Source of the DNA: DASUPK01 sp963848955 | GTDB lineage: Bacteria > Actinomycetota > Thermoleophilia > Solirubrobacterales > 70-9 | Assembly: GCA_963848955.1 (NCBI GenBank) | Contig: CAWKFQ010000021.1 | Span: 1-64,000, forward strand | Reading direction: 5' to 3' | Length of the DNA: 64,000 nt | Shown: piece by piece, positions 8,490-16,426 of the stretch | Numbering within the stretch: the stretch's first letter is position 1 | How the letters are laid out: each line of letters opens with the position of its first letter | Notes under the pieces: model-generated | Database searches by the model: none | What the model saw: the letters and a program-made list of their open reading frames with translations, nothing else | Told to the model about the DNA's origin: nothing | Position numbers and translations under genes: made by a program

Positions 8490-9491
8490 TTAGTACTGCT
8501 TCCAGCCGGTGAAGTCCCGGCCGGCGAACTCCTGCAGCGCAGCCACGTCCTCGCTGAACTGCGCCGTCAGCGACTCCCGCACCGAGTCAGGCAGCTCAGG
8601 TTTGGGCGCGGCGGGCGCCTCGGGATCGTGGACGACCTTCTCGACCATCCAGCGAAGCCGTTCCGGGAAGCGATCGAAGTTCCGGTCGAAGGAGCGAAAC
8701 CCCGGCAGCTTGATCAGCCTCTCCATGAACTGGTAGCGCTCGGACTCCTTGGCCGTCGACTTCTCCCACTCGCGGGAGAACTGCTCCGACTGGAAGTTCT
8801 CGTCGACGCCGGCGAAGCGGAAGGCCCTGCGCATCGTCCCCTCGCGGTCGGACTGGAGCTCCTCCTGGGTGATCACCTCGATCCGCGAGCGGTCGAAGCG
8901 CTCGAGGTAGGGCTGGAGCTGCATCCAGTAGCGGGAGCGCGTCACGTAGGTCTGATCCGGGCGGGCGAGTGCATCCTCCATCGGCCGGGTCTCATACCCC
9001 GCCCCGACGGCGTGGCGCCAGTGGGAGAGAATCCGCGAGATCGGGTCGCGGACCATGTAGATCAGCTTTGCGTCCGGGATGTGCTCGTGGATGCGCTCCG
9101 GGACGCCCTTGAAGTAGGGGAGGTTCGTGTAGTGGGGGGAGGACTCCCCGCGGGCAGGGAAGCGCTCGTCGAAGCGGCCCCGATACCAGTCGAGGCCGAG
9201 ATCCCAGTTGAGCTCTTCGACGAAGAAGTTGAGCTCCTTCGGCTTCGACATGTTGATCTCGGGATGAAGCCCGAGATAGTGGTGGATGCTGGTCGTCCCG
9301 CACTTCAGCCCGCCGATGATGATCAGGTTCGGCAGCGCGGCGTGCCGGCGGCGCCGCCTGGGCACGCGTCCGCCGCGCTTCCGGTCGGCGGTGAAGCGCT
9401 CACGCGCCCGCCGGCACATCGCCTCATCGGAGGGGTCCTGCGTCGGCGGAGGCATGGCTGGAGTTGATACGGCAGCCACGGAGGCGGGCAT
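8490..9491 (-). CDS. PAPS-dependent sulfotransferase
   Basis: A 333-residue sulfotransferase. The 5'-phosphosulfate loop is NLIIIGGLKCGTTSIHHYLG and the 3'-phosphate motif is MVRDPISRILSHWRHAVGAG. The family transfers sulfate from PAPS to hydroxyl or amino groups of small molecules, sugars or lipids. The first 55 residues are Pro/Arg-rich and may be over-annotated: the fold starts near AALPNLIII, and a later start cannot be excluded. The acceptor is unknown. It is divergent from the dehalogenase and upstream of the rpiB-like gene on the same strand. Confidence 0.87.
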   Translation of the reverse strand: MPASVAAVSTPAMPPPTQDPSDEAMCRRARERFTADRKRGGRVPRRRRRHAALPNLIIIGGLKCGTTSIHHYLGLHPEINMSKPKELNFFVEELNWDLGLDWYRGRFDERFPARGESSPHYTNLPYFKGVPERIHEHIPDAKLIYMVRDPISRILSHWRHAVGAGYETRPMEDALARPDQTYVTRSRYWMQLQPYLERFDRSRIEVITQEELQSDREGTMRRAFRFAGVDENFQSEQFSREWEKSTAKESERYQFMERLIKLPGFRSFDRNFDRFPERLRWMVEKVVHDPEAPAAPKPELPDSVRESLTAQFSEDVAALQEFAGRDFTGWKQY

Positions 9492-9527
9492 GTTAGCGGC
9501 GTGCAGGCCGCATATCCTCGGACGCCC

Positions 9528-10452
9528 ATGGACGTCTTCCGCACCCCGGACGAGCGCTTCGAGGGCCTACCCGGCTACGACTTCGAGCCTAACTACGCCG
9601 AGGTCGACGGCCTGCGGCTGCACTTCGTGGACGAGGGTCCACATGAAACGGGTGGCTCCTCGGCTTCGCCTGCGGAGCCCCCTCGCATGAAGGGGCGCCA
9701 AGTCGTCTGCTTCCACGGCGAGCCCACCTGGGCCTATCTCTACCGCAAGATGCTCGGGCCGCTGGTCGAGGGGGGAAACCGGGTGATCTGCCCCGACTAC
9801 GCGGGCTTTGGGCGCTCCGACAAGCCCACCGATCGCGGCTGGTACACGTACGACCGCCACCTCGAGTTGGTGGGCGCCCTGCTCGAGGGCCTCGACGCTG
9901 AGCGACGCCGTGGTGGTGGTCCAGGACTGGGGAGGGCCGATCGGCCTGCGCTGGGCGGTTGAGAACGCCGACCGGGTCGGCGCCCTGGTGATCCTCAACA
10001 CCGGCATCTTCACTGGCCGGGTCTCGAAGGGGTTCATGGCCTGGCGCGACTTCGCGGAGAAGAACCCGGACCTCCCCGTCGGCTTCGTGATCCAGGGTGG
10101 GACGACGACCGAACTCCCGGAAGACGTGGTCGCGGGATACGAGGCTCCTTTCCCAACCGCCGAGTCGAAGGCGGGCATCGCGCAGTTCCCGCTGCTCGTG
10201 CCGACGGAGGAGGACGCGCCGGGCGCGCCGGAGATGCGGGAGGTCGCCGACGCCCTGCGGCGCTGGGAGAAGCCCGCGCTGGTCGCGTTCTCCGACACCG
10301 ATCCGGTCTTCCCCTTCCCGCGGGCGGGCGAGCGCTTTATCGAGTGGATCCCGACCGTCACCGAACAGGTGAAGATCGAGGGGGCGGCCCACTTCCTGCA
10401 GGAGGATCGCGGAGAGCAGATCGCGGGCGAGATCCTCCGCTTCCTGGATTGA
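9528..10452 (+). CDS. Haloalkane dehalogenase (HLD-I, DhlA-like)
   Basis: Alpha/beta hydrolase that cleaves carbon-halogen bonds. The oxyanion strand CFHGEPTWAYLYRKMLGPLV closely matches DhlA-type enzymes. The nucleophile elbow VVVVQDWGGPIGLRW has Asp with the adjacent halide-binding Trp. The catalytic His is in GAAHFLQED, near the C-terminus (RFLD stop). Residues VDEGPHETGGSSASPAEP form an insertion near position 35-50 compared with DhlA. One extra G near 9895 (GACGCTGAGC) breaks the frame between LLEGLD and LSDAVVVVQDW. TATCCT lies 9 nt before ATG. The physiological substrate is unknown. It overlaps the next gene by 4 nt. Confidence 0.87.
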
Positions 10453-11321
10453 AGGCCGCGCAGATCTCCGAGCAGGTGGCACTGCTCCCCTGGCGCGGGG
10501 AGGCGGAGGAGAGGCCCTCGCTTGCCGTCCCGCCCGACGCGATGCCGCTGCTGCTCAGGCGCCGGTTTCGCAAGCGCTGGCGCTGGGTGGGCGCCTTCGC
10601 CGACAATCTGATCGTCTTCGCCGCGAACGTCCAGGTCGGGCCCGCCGCGATGACGTTCTGGGGGATCTGGGACCGCGAGCGCCGGCGACTCTGGGAGGGC
10701 ACCCGCAGGGACTTCCCGGGTCGGCGCCGTCAGGTCTCCCTGCGGGGGCGCTCGGCTCGCGTGCGCGCGGGAAGCATCGAGTTCGACCTGGAGTTCGATC
10801 AGGGATTCCCGATCGAGTGCATGTGCCCGAACGGCGAGGGTGGCTACACCTGGACTCGCAAGGAGGCCGGGATGCCCGTCCGCGGCGAGGTGCGGATCGG
10901 CAGGAGGACCAGCGCGCTCGACGGCCTGGGCGTGATCGACGATTCGGCCGGCTACCACCGGCGCTACACGTCCTGGAAGTGGTCCGCGGGGGTGGGCGCG
11001 GCCCGCGACGGTCGCAAGGTCGCCTGGAATCTGGTCACAGGGATCAACGACCCGCCGGTGGCCAGCGAGCGCGCGATCTGGGTCGCCGGCCAGCCCACCG
11101 AGCCCGGGCCGGTCGACTTTCAGGGGCTCGAGTCGATCCACTTCGAGGACGAGTCGCGGCTCAATTTCTCCGCCGAGACCAAGCGCACCCATCACGAGGG
11201 CATTCCGCTGCTGGCCCGATCCGACTACGAGGCGCCCTTCGGCACCTTCAGCGGCTCCCTGAACGGGCTGCCCCTCGACTCGGCGCTCGGGGTGATGGAG
11301 GCGCACGATGCCGTCTGGTAG
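10449..11321 (+). CDS. DUF2804 family protein
   Basis: A 290-residue protein of the DUF2804 family (no established activity). Recognisable stretches are the N-terminal LLPWRGEAEERPSLAVPP, FWGIWDRERRRLWEGTRRDF, the central YHRRYTSWKWSAGVGAARDG and NFSAETKRTHHEGIPL. The start TTG (10449) overlaps the dehalogenase stop as TTGA, implying translational coupling. Its 3' end overlaps the YihY gene by 14 nt. No signal peptide or membrane segment is visible. Beta-rich composition suggests a lipocalin-like or carbohydrate-like fold, but that is a guess. Confidence 0.8.
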   Translation: MKAAQISEQVALLPWRGEAEERPSLAVPPDAMPLLLRRRFRKRWRWVGAFADNLIVFAANVQVGPAAMTFWGIWDRERRRLWEGTRRDFPGRRRQVSLRGRSARVRAGSIEFDLEFDQGFPIECMCPNGEGGYTWTRKEAGMPVRGEVRIGRRTSALDGLGVIDDSAGYHRRYTSWKWSAGVGAARDGRKVAWNLVTGINDPPVASERAIWVAGQPTEPGPVDFQGLESIHFEDESRLNFSAETKRTHHEGIPLLARSDYEAPFGTFSGSLNGLPLDSALGVMEAHDAVW

Positions 11322-12174
11322 GGACGAGTGGATCGCCGTGGCCAAGGCGATCTACAGCCGTTTCGGGGAGGTGCAGCTCACCGATCGCGCCGCCGCGCTG
11401 ACCTACTACGGGATCCTCTCTCTGTTCCCGGCGCTGCTCGTGGTCGTAGCGCTGATCGCTCTACTCGGTAGGTCTCCGGAGACCTACCAGAGCATCGTCG
11501 ACACGCTCCGCGATGCGGCCCCGGGCGCGGGGGTCGACGCGATCGACAGCGCGCTGCGCAACGCGGTCTCCAACCGTGGAAACGCCGGCTTCGTGCTTGT
11601 GGTCGGCCTGGTTCTTGCCTTCTATTCGGCCTCGGGCGCGATTGGGGCCGCGATGCGCTCCCTCGAGGCGATCAACCGGGTCAAGGGCTCGCGGAAGTTC
11701 CTGCCCAACCTCGGCGTGCGGCTGGGGCTGACGGCGCTGCTCGCGGTGCTCATCCTGATCGCGTTCCTCGCCGTCGTGGTGGCCGGACCCCTGTTCGGGA
11801 GCATCGCGGACGCGGCCGGCATGTCCGGCCTCGTCGCCGGGCTGGTCGGCTATCTGCGCTGGCCGGTGGGCGCAGCGGCGCTGCTCACTGCCTTCGCGGT
11901 CGTCTACGCGCTCGCCCCACGGCGCACCCCGACCCCGGGGGACCGCTCCCTGCGCTCGGTTCTTCCCGGCGCGGCGATCGGCACGGCGCTCTGGTTTGCC
12001 GTTTCTTTGCTCTTCACGGCGTACGTCTCCCATTTCGGCTCCTATGACAAGACGTACGGCACGCTCGGCGCCCTGATCTCCCTCCTGATCTGGCTCTGGC
12101 TCGGCAACCTGGCGTTCCTGCTGGGTGCGTTGTTCAACGCCGAGACGAAGCGGGTCAGGGGCCAGGATTCATGA
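11308..12174 (+). CDS. YihY/BrkB-family membrane protein
   Basis: A 288-residue inner-membrane protein with six predicted membrane helices. Family marks are RAAALTYYGILSLFPALLVV near the N-terminus, AFYSASGAIGAAMRSLEAIN in the middle, and YGTLGALISLLIWLWLGNLA followed by FLLGALFNAE at the end. The family was once called ribonuclease BN by mistake. Its transport or envelope role is still unclear. It is translated in a chain: its start overlaps DUF2804 and its stop (ATGA) overlaps the next membrane protein. Confidence 0.9.
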   Translation: MPSGRDEWIAVAKAIYSRFGEVQLTDRAAALTYYGILSLFPALLVVVALIALLGRSPETYQSIVDTLRDAAPGAGVDAIDSALRNAVSNRGNAGFVLVVGLVLAFYSASGAIGAAMRSLEAINRVKGSRKFLPNLGVRLGLTALLAVLILIAFLAVVVAGPLFGSIADAAGMSGLVAGLVGYLRWPVGAAALLTAFAVVYALAPRRTPTPGDRSLRSVLPGAAIGTALWFAVSLLFTAYVSHFGSYDKTYGTLGALISLLIWLWLGNLAFLLGALFNAETKRVRGQDS

Positions 12175-13148
12175 CGCTTCCGCTGGGAGTCGACCTCGGC
12201 AACAGCCTCGAGAGCTTCCGGCACGGAGCCGAGGAGTTCTTCCATCGCCTGGGCGACATCGGCTGGCCGTCGATGGTGATCGCGCTGGCCTTTTACCTCG
12301 CCCACCTCCTGGCGCGCAGCCGCGCCTGGCAGAACACCCTGGGGGCCGCGTACCCAGACCGGTCGGTGCCGTACTGGCGGATCACGGCCGCCTACCTCGT
12401 GGGCGCCGGGATGAACAGCGTCGTGCCCGCGCGCGTCGGCGACGCCGTGAAGATCTTCCTGGCCAAGCGCTCAATCCGGCGATCGACCTACACGACCGTG
12501 GTCTCCTCCTTCTTCGTCGGCTCCGTCTTCGACACGACGGTGGGAATCCTGGTCTTCGTCTATGCGCTCACCCAGGGACTCCTGCCCAATCCGCCCGAGC
12601 TGCCCGACCTCCCCGCCTTCGACATCGCGTTCTGGGCCCAGCACCCGAGCCTGCTCCTGTTCACGCTGACGGCCTTCGGGATCCTGGTCGTCGTCCTGTT
12701 CGCAGTTCTTGCCCGCCGGGTGGAGGAGTTCTGGGACCACATCAAGCAGGGCGCGATCGTGCTGGCGACTCCGACCGTCTACCTGCGCACAGTTGCCTCG
12801 TGGCAGGGCGCGGGCTGGGTGATGCGCTTCGCCTCCTACTGGTTCTTCCTCGAGGCCTTCCACATCGGCGGCTCATTCCAGAACGTGCTGCTGGTGATGA
12901 GCGTGCAGACGATCTCCAACCTCCTGCCATTGACCCCCGGCGGCGCTGGGGCGCAGCAGGCCCTGCTGGTCGCGACACTGGTCGGGCCGGGGCCGATCGC
13001 GGTGCTCACCTACTCGGTGGGTCAGCAGATCGCGATCGCCGCGTGGACCGTGGTACTCGGAGCCGTCGCCCTGATCGTCGTCTTCCGGACCACCGACTGG
13101 CGCCGTCTGATCCGCAGCGCGAGCCGCGAGGCTGGGCAGCAGGCATAG
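12171..13148 (+). CDS. LPG-synthase-TM-like (AglD/YbhN/UPF0104) membrane protein
   Basis: A 325-residue protein with about eight hydrophobic segments. It has the typical loop YWRITAAYLVGAGMNSVVPA then RVGDAVKIFLAKR, and the later NLLPLTPGGAGAQQALLVATL. This is the flippase-like integral-membrane domain of lysylphosphatidylglycerol synthases, found here alone, as in AglD2/YbhN proteins. A role in lipid or lipid-linked glycan movement is likely but not shown. It is the last gene of a four-gene overlapping plus-strand run starting at 9528. Confidence 0.87.
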   Translation: MTLPLGVDLGNSLESFRHGAEEFFHRLGDIGWPSMVIALAFYLAHLLARSRAWQNTLGAAYPDRSVPYWRITAAYLVGAGMNSVVPARVGDAVKIFLAKRSIRRSTYTTVVSSFFVGSVFDTTVGILVFVYALTQGLLPNPPELPDLPAFDIAFWAQHPSLLLFTLTAFGILVVVLFAVLARRVEEFWDHIKQGAIVLATPTVYLRTVASWQGAGWVMRFASYWFFLEAFHIGGSFQNVLLVMSVQTISNLLPLTPGGAGAQQALLVATLVGPGPIAVLTYSVGQQIAIAAWTVVLGAVALIVVFRTTDWRRLIRSASREAGQQA

Positions 13149-13177
13149 CGCCCGCCCGATCTCTGTGAAGGGCGCCA

Positions 13178-13193
13178 GGCGGCTCAGGCCGCC
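13178..13193. terminator. GC-rich hairpin between convergent genes
   Basis: GGCGGC-TCAG-GCCGCC forms a perfect 6-bp stem with a 4-nt loop. It lies between the end of the plus-strand membrane-protein gene and the minus-strand small gene, whose stop codon lies in the loop. There is no clear U-tract on either strand, so termination is inferred from position. Confidence 0.4.
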
Positions 13194-13395
13194 TTGCGGG
13201 TCGGCGCCCGAAGTCGTTCCGGCAGTGAGACGAGCGAACCCGATCGGGTCGGCTCGCTGAGCTCCGACACCGCCACGACGGCGAACCCGTATCCGCACTC
13301 GCACGCGTAGGCATCCACGCGTCGATCTCGTCGACGGCGATCTCGCGCTCCTCGATGCAGTCGGGATCGGAACAGACGATCGTCAGCAGGAACAT
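13184..13395 (-). CDS. Small Cys-containing protein, function unknown
   Basis: About 70 residues: MFLLTIVCSDPDCIEEREIA, then VDEIDAW, then YACECGYGFAVVAVSELSEP, ending RLRAPTRKAA. The pattern C-x4-C followed by CECGYG looks like a small zinc ribbon. A one-base indel near 13318 separates the two halves, and each half is open in its own frame. Similar small ribbons are common in actinobacterial genomes without known function. It is the last gene of a minus-strand group with the DUF3237 gene. Confidence 0.6.
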
Positions 13396-13445
13396 GGCTC
13401 GATCGTCGCGCGAACCGCGGATGGATTCGATCGGCCGGCGATGAC

Positions 13446-13926
13446 TCAGGTGACGCGAAAGATCTCGTAGTCGAGCTCGTGGGTTCCGATGAGGCGCCCT
13501 CTGGCGACCCACAAGCTCGTGTTGAGCAGGCGTACTTCTCGGCACCGGTGTCGAAGGTCATGACGAATCGCATGTAGTGGTCCCCGAACCCGTCGGCTGG
13601 TCATTCTCGGCCGCATCGACGAAGGTGTCGTTCAGCTCGACGAGTCCGGTGTAGCTCAACAGGATCAGCTCGCCGTCGTCAGTCTCGAACTGGACCCGAA
13701 CATCGGGGCGGCCGAAGCCATCTGACGTCGCGCTGTACCAGTCCCCGCCGGGCATCGCGAGCGTCGCCTCGAGGCCGGGTCCCGTCAGCGTTTCCTCGCT
13801 CATCTCCCAGTACTGACTGGTTCCGCGCGGCGACCCCTCGGTGGACGCGAGCGGACCCCGCGTCTTGAAGCGGTAGCGAAGCGTCGGCTCCAGGCCGATC
13901 GGCGGACTCTGGCTGTCGGATGCCAA
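13446..13926 (-). CDS. DUF3237 family protein
   Basis: About 160-residue protein of the DUF3237 family: LEPTLRYRF at the N-terminus, GLEATLAMPGGDWYSATSDG, GRPDVRVQFETDDGELILL, then NDTFVDAAENDQPT and HYMRFVMTFDTGAEKYAW, ending in TSLWVARGRLIGTHELDYEI. The best start is TTG 13926, with GGAGA 8 nt upstream. Two single-base errors (about 13590 and 13530) interrupt the last third. The family adopts a beta-barrel-like fold and has no firm function. Confidence 0.72.
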
Positions 13927-14026
13927 GCGATTCTCCTTAGGTCGCGGGTCGTGAGGGGAGCGACCATATCCACGGCGGTTGCTCGGCCGGCCCGAATCGG
14001 CAGGCGAACCGAATCGGCGCTCGCCT

Positions 14027-15232
14027 TCACGTGGTGTGGCGGTCCCTCGCCACCGGACCGCCTGTGGCGAGCACGCGTTCGAGCGTGTCGAGAGCGAACG
14101 AGACATCGTCCGAACTGTTAAAGAAATGAATCGAGAACCTCGTCGATCCGAAGCGCGGGGAGACAATCACTCCCGATTGATTCATCCACGCAGCCACCTG
14201 CTCGCCGTCCCGCTCGGGGAAACGTGCGGTGACGATGCCACTTCGGCGCTCGTCCTCGCGTGGCGAGATCACCTCGGCTCCCAGGTGTTCGAGCCCCTGG
14301 GTGAGCCTCGAAGCCAGTTTCAGGTTGTGCTCGAGGATCCGATCGGCGCCGATCACCGAGATCTGCCTGATCGCGGCCGCCAGCGCAACGCCGGCGGAGT
14401 AGGACATGGTCGCGTACTGGAGTCGCTCGACCACCGACGAGGCCAGCCTGAGCGAAGAGGCGTGCAGCGACCAGGGGTCGACCGCACTCTTCCATCCGAT
14501 GAAGGGAGGGTCGAGCCGCTCGAGCAGCCGCTCGCCGACGTAGCAGAGCGCAGCGCCGAAGGGCCCGCAGAGCCACTTGTAGCCCGCGCAGAGCAGCGCG
14601 TCGATTCTCACGCTGGAGAGATCAATCGGAACCGCCCCCAGCGACTGCGAGGCATCGACGACCAGCAGGGCGCCATTGGTCTCGGCCAGCTCCGAGAGCT
14701 CCTCGAGCTGGTAGCGAAAGCCGGTCGAGTACTGGACGTGGCTGACGCTGATTGCTGCGGTTCGCTGGTCGACGGCCTCAGCGAGCCCCTCGAACGAGAG
14801 TTTGGCCGGGTCCCCGGCCGCTGAAACCAGGCGGACCTCCGCCCCGGTGTCTCGCGCGACCCTCATCCAGGGATAGGTGACGGTGGGGAACTCGAGGTCG
14901 ATTGAGACCACATTGCTGCCGCTCTCTGGACGCAGCGACCAGGCGATCTGCGAGAGCGCCTCAGTGACGCTTGTCGTCACCGCCACCTGTTCGGCCGGTG
15001 CGCCGAGCAGCGCAGCGCCCTCGCGCCGCGCCTGCTCGAGGACGCCCACCTCGGTCGGCTCATCGAACCAAGTGGTGCCATATAGGCCGAGCTGGCGCTG
15101 GAACTTCTCCTCCGCGGCCAGGGCGCTCCGCGGTATCAGACCGATCGAGGCCGTGTTCATGTAACAGATGTCGTCGAGTGAGGGGAATTCGCCCGCGGGG
15201 GCCAGCGAGGCGTCCACGTTCTCCTCCGACAT
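14027..15232 (-). CDS. PLP-dependent aminotransferase class V (cysteine-desulfurase-like)
   Basis: A 401-residue fold-type I PLP enzyme. Marks are YMNTASIGLIPRSALAAEE (substrate end), VSHVQYSTGFRYQLEELSEL, VVDASQSLGAVPIDLS (cofactor Asp and Gln) and LCAGYKWLCGPFGAALCYVG, with the Schiff-base Lys in GYKW. It could be a desulfurase, epimerase or lyase; no Cys-loop typical of IscS is seen, so isopenicillin-N-epimerase-like is the safer class. Its first residues, MSEENVD, match the start of the NTF2-like proteins encoded nearby, and the upstream DNA is a copy of their promoter cassette. The 5' end therefore looks acquired. Confidence 0.85.
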   Translation of the reverse strand: MSEENVDASLAPAGEFPSLDDICYMNTASIGLIPRSALAAEEKFQRQLGLYGTTWFDEPTEVGVLEQARREGAALLGAPAEQVAVTTSVTEALSQIAWSLRPESGSNVVSIDLEFPTVTYPWMRVARDTGAEVRLVSAAGDPAKLSFEGLAEAVDQRTAAISVSHVQYSTGFRYQLEELSELAETNGALLVVDASQSLGAVPIDLSSVRIDALLCAGYKWLCGPFGAALCYVGERLLERLDPPFIGWKSAVDPWSLHASSLRLASSVVERLQYATMSYSAGVALAAAIRQISVIGADRILEHNLKLASRLTQGLEHLGAEVISPREDERRSGIVTARFPERDGEQVAAWMNQSGVIVSPRFGSTRFSIHFFNSSDDVSFALDTLERVLATGGPVARDRHTT

Positions 15233-15254
15233 AGCCCACGCAGTATCTCGCGGC
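15228..15254 (-). promoter_or_regulatory. Conserved 5' cassette, copy 1 (GATACT box + ATGTCG start)
   Basis: Minus strand reads GAGATACTGCGTGGGC, two bases, then ATGTCGG. GATACT fits a -10 element 9 nt before the start codon of the aminotransferase. Near-identical copies occur at 17087, 19623, 21694 and 23091, always on the minus strand and in front of a gene. Confidence 0.65.
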
Positions 15255-15267
15255 TACTTGCGAACAG

Positions 15268-15311
15268 CTGCTTTCCATGCAAAGCGGATAGCCGCTTCTC
15301 GTCCAAAGCGG
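15268..15311. repeat. Double hairpin repeat (both loop types)
   Basis: Two 20-22-nt hairpins lie in tandem. The first is GCTGCTTT-CCATGC-AAAGCGG (15268-15287, imperfect outer pairs). The second is CCGCTT-CTCGTCC-AAAGCGG (15292-15311). They belong to a family of at least eight copies between 15.2 and 23.2 kb. The stem is constant and there are two loop types, CCATGC and TCGTCC. There is no U-tract. Confidence 0.7.
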
Positions 15312-15320
15312 TACTTCTGA

Positions 15321-15403
15321 CTACTCCCGCAGCCCGGCGGCTTCGAGGGCCTCCTCGCGGTCCCGGAACTGCTGCAGCCGAACGACCTTAAGGGTCCACC
15401 CCT
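15321..15403 (-). pseudogene. 3' remnant of an NTF2/SnoaL-like gene
   Basis: The minus strand can be read WTLKVVRLQQFRDREEALEA then AGLRE and a stop. This matches the C-termini of the intact NTF2-like proteins at 21298 and 22293 (ALEAAGLRE, ALEAAGLSE). No upstream coding continues beyond about 15405, so only the last 25-30 codons remain. The following DNA (minus direction) is the double hairpin. Confidence 0.6.
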
Positions 15404-15437
15404 GGGGGGTTGCGGGCGTCTTCGTTAGGCTGCCGCC

Positions 15438-15617
15438 GTGGGCGATGCGTACCGGCACAACGAGGACGAGTCGCTCGTGCCGACGACCCGATGGGCGGTG
15501 CTCAATACCACTCGGGTCCCGGGCATCGGCGGGATCACCGGCAAGGCACTCGCCCTCACGATCATTGGGGTAGCCGTCTACGGCGTGATCAAGCTGGTCG
15601 ACCTGGTCACCGACTAA
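15438..15617 (+). CDS. Small single-pass membrane protein
   Basis: A 59-residue protein starting with GTG: VGDAYRHNEDESLVPTTRWA, then LNTTRVPGIGGITGKALALT and a hydrophobic segment IIGVAVYGVIKLVDLV. The N-terminus is polar. One membrane helix near the C-terminus is likely. TAGGCT ends exactly 6 nt before GTG with no Shine-Dalgarno sequence, matching the leaderless pattern of the window. A strong terminator hairpin follows at 15677. Function unknown; coding reality is supported by the promoter and terminator placement. Confidence 0.6.
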   Translation: MGDAYRHNEDESLVPTTRWAVLNTTRVPGIGGITGKALALTIIGVAVYGVIKLVDLVTD

Positions 15618-15628
15618 CGCCGTCCGGC

Positions 15629-15660
15629 CTACTCCCGCAGCCCCGGCGGCTTCGAGAGCC
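15629..15660 (-). pseudogene. Short NTF2/SnoaL 3' remnant
   Basis: Minus strand keeps the end sequence of the NTF2-like genes (codons for ALEAAG, then GLRE and TAG, with one extra base). It is only about 30 bp long. It resembles 15321-15350 and 21298-21330 almost base for base. Confidence 0.45.
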
Positions 15661-15676
15661 TTAAAGAGCTGAGGGG

Positions 15677-15704
15677 GCGAGAGGGCCGGAGTCCGGCCTC
15701 TCGC
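15677..15704. terminator. Bidirectional intrinsic terminator
   Basis: GCGAGAGG(g)CCGG-agt-CCGGCCTCTCGC is a 12-bp stem with one bulged base. It is followed on the plus strand by TCCCTTTCTT. It sits between the convergent small membrane gene and the solenoid-repeat gene. Confidence 0.75.
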
Positions 15705-15728
15705 TCCCTTTCTTCCGTGCGCCTCGCC

Positions 15729-16406
15729 CTACGGGCAGAAGTCGCCCACGCCGTTGCCGATTGCCTCTGCGGTACAGCCGGCGAAAGCCGTCGCTTCGGC
15801 GATACTGCCGTCTCCCGTGACGGTGGCGGTGTTATCGGCCACGCCAGAGGCGCGGGCGCTGCTGTCGTCGCCGTTGACGGTGGCGGTGTTGTTGGCGCCA
15901 ATGGCGGTGGCGGAGCTGCCGTCGCCGTTGATGGTGGCGGTGCTGTCGTTGCCGCCCGCGAAGGCGGAGCTGCCGTCGCCGTGGACGATGGCGGTGTTGT
16001 TGTTGTTGCCGAACCCCCCGGGGCGAGCGCCCGCGACGGCGCCGCTGCCGTCGCCGTGGACGATGGCGGTGTTGTTGTCCCCGAGTTGCGCGAGGGCGAC
16101 GCCGCCGTCGCCGTGGACGATGGCGGTGTTGTTGTCGCCGCCCCCCGCGAAGGCGTTGCTGAGGTCGCCGATGACCAGCGCCAGGTTGTGGTTTCCGCCG
16201 TTCGTCGTCGCTCTGCTTCCGTCGCCTATGGCGATCGCAACCGACCCGGTACCGCTCGCGTCGCACGTCGCGGTGCCTTTCTGCACGCGCACCTCACCGT
16301 TGGTGGCGACGCAGATGTTCGGAGCCGCCGCCGCCGCCGTCTGCACCCCGAGCGCCGCCAAAGCGACCGCGGCGACGCCGATCAGGATCATCCACCGCTT
16401 ATGCAT
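15729..16406 (-). CDS. Secreted repeat protein, predicted beta-solenoid
   Basis: A 225-residue exported protein. The signal peptide MHKRWMILIGVAAVALAALG..ATAAAA is followed by a short Cys-containing segment (NICVATNGEVRVQKGTATCD) and then about seven imperfect repeats of 18-24 residues. The core is NNTAIVHGDGSSAFAG or NNTATVNGDDSSARAS. A closing segment, AFAGCTAEAIGNGVGDFCP, has two Cys. The alternating small/Asn/Thr/Gly pattern resembles YadA-head or ice-binding beta-rolls. The Shine-Dalgarno sequence GGAGAC precedes ATG 16406. Function unknown; surface or ice/mineral interaction is possible. The start lies 20 bp after the stop of another secreted-protein gene. Confidence 0.75.
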   Translation of the reverse strand: MHKRWMILIGVAAVALAALGVQTAAAAAPNICVATNGEVRVQKGTATCDASGTGSVAIAIGDGSRATTNGGNHNLALVIGDLSNAFAGGGDNNTAIVHGDGGVALAQLGDNNTAIVHGDGSGAVAGARPGGFGNNNNTAIVHGDGSSAFAGGNDSTATINGDGSSATAIGANNTATVNGDDSSARASGVADNTATVTGDGSIAEATAFAGCTAEAIGNGVGDFCP

Positions 16407-16426
16407 GTCGTCTCCTTCCCCCTCGT

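Noticed and set aside
15760..16160. Regular repeats suggesting a CRISPR array
   Set aside because: The periodicity is that of codons for an 18-24-residue protein repeat inside one signal-peptide-bearing frame; there are no unique spacers and no cas genes.
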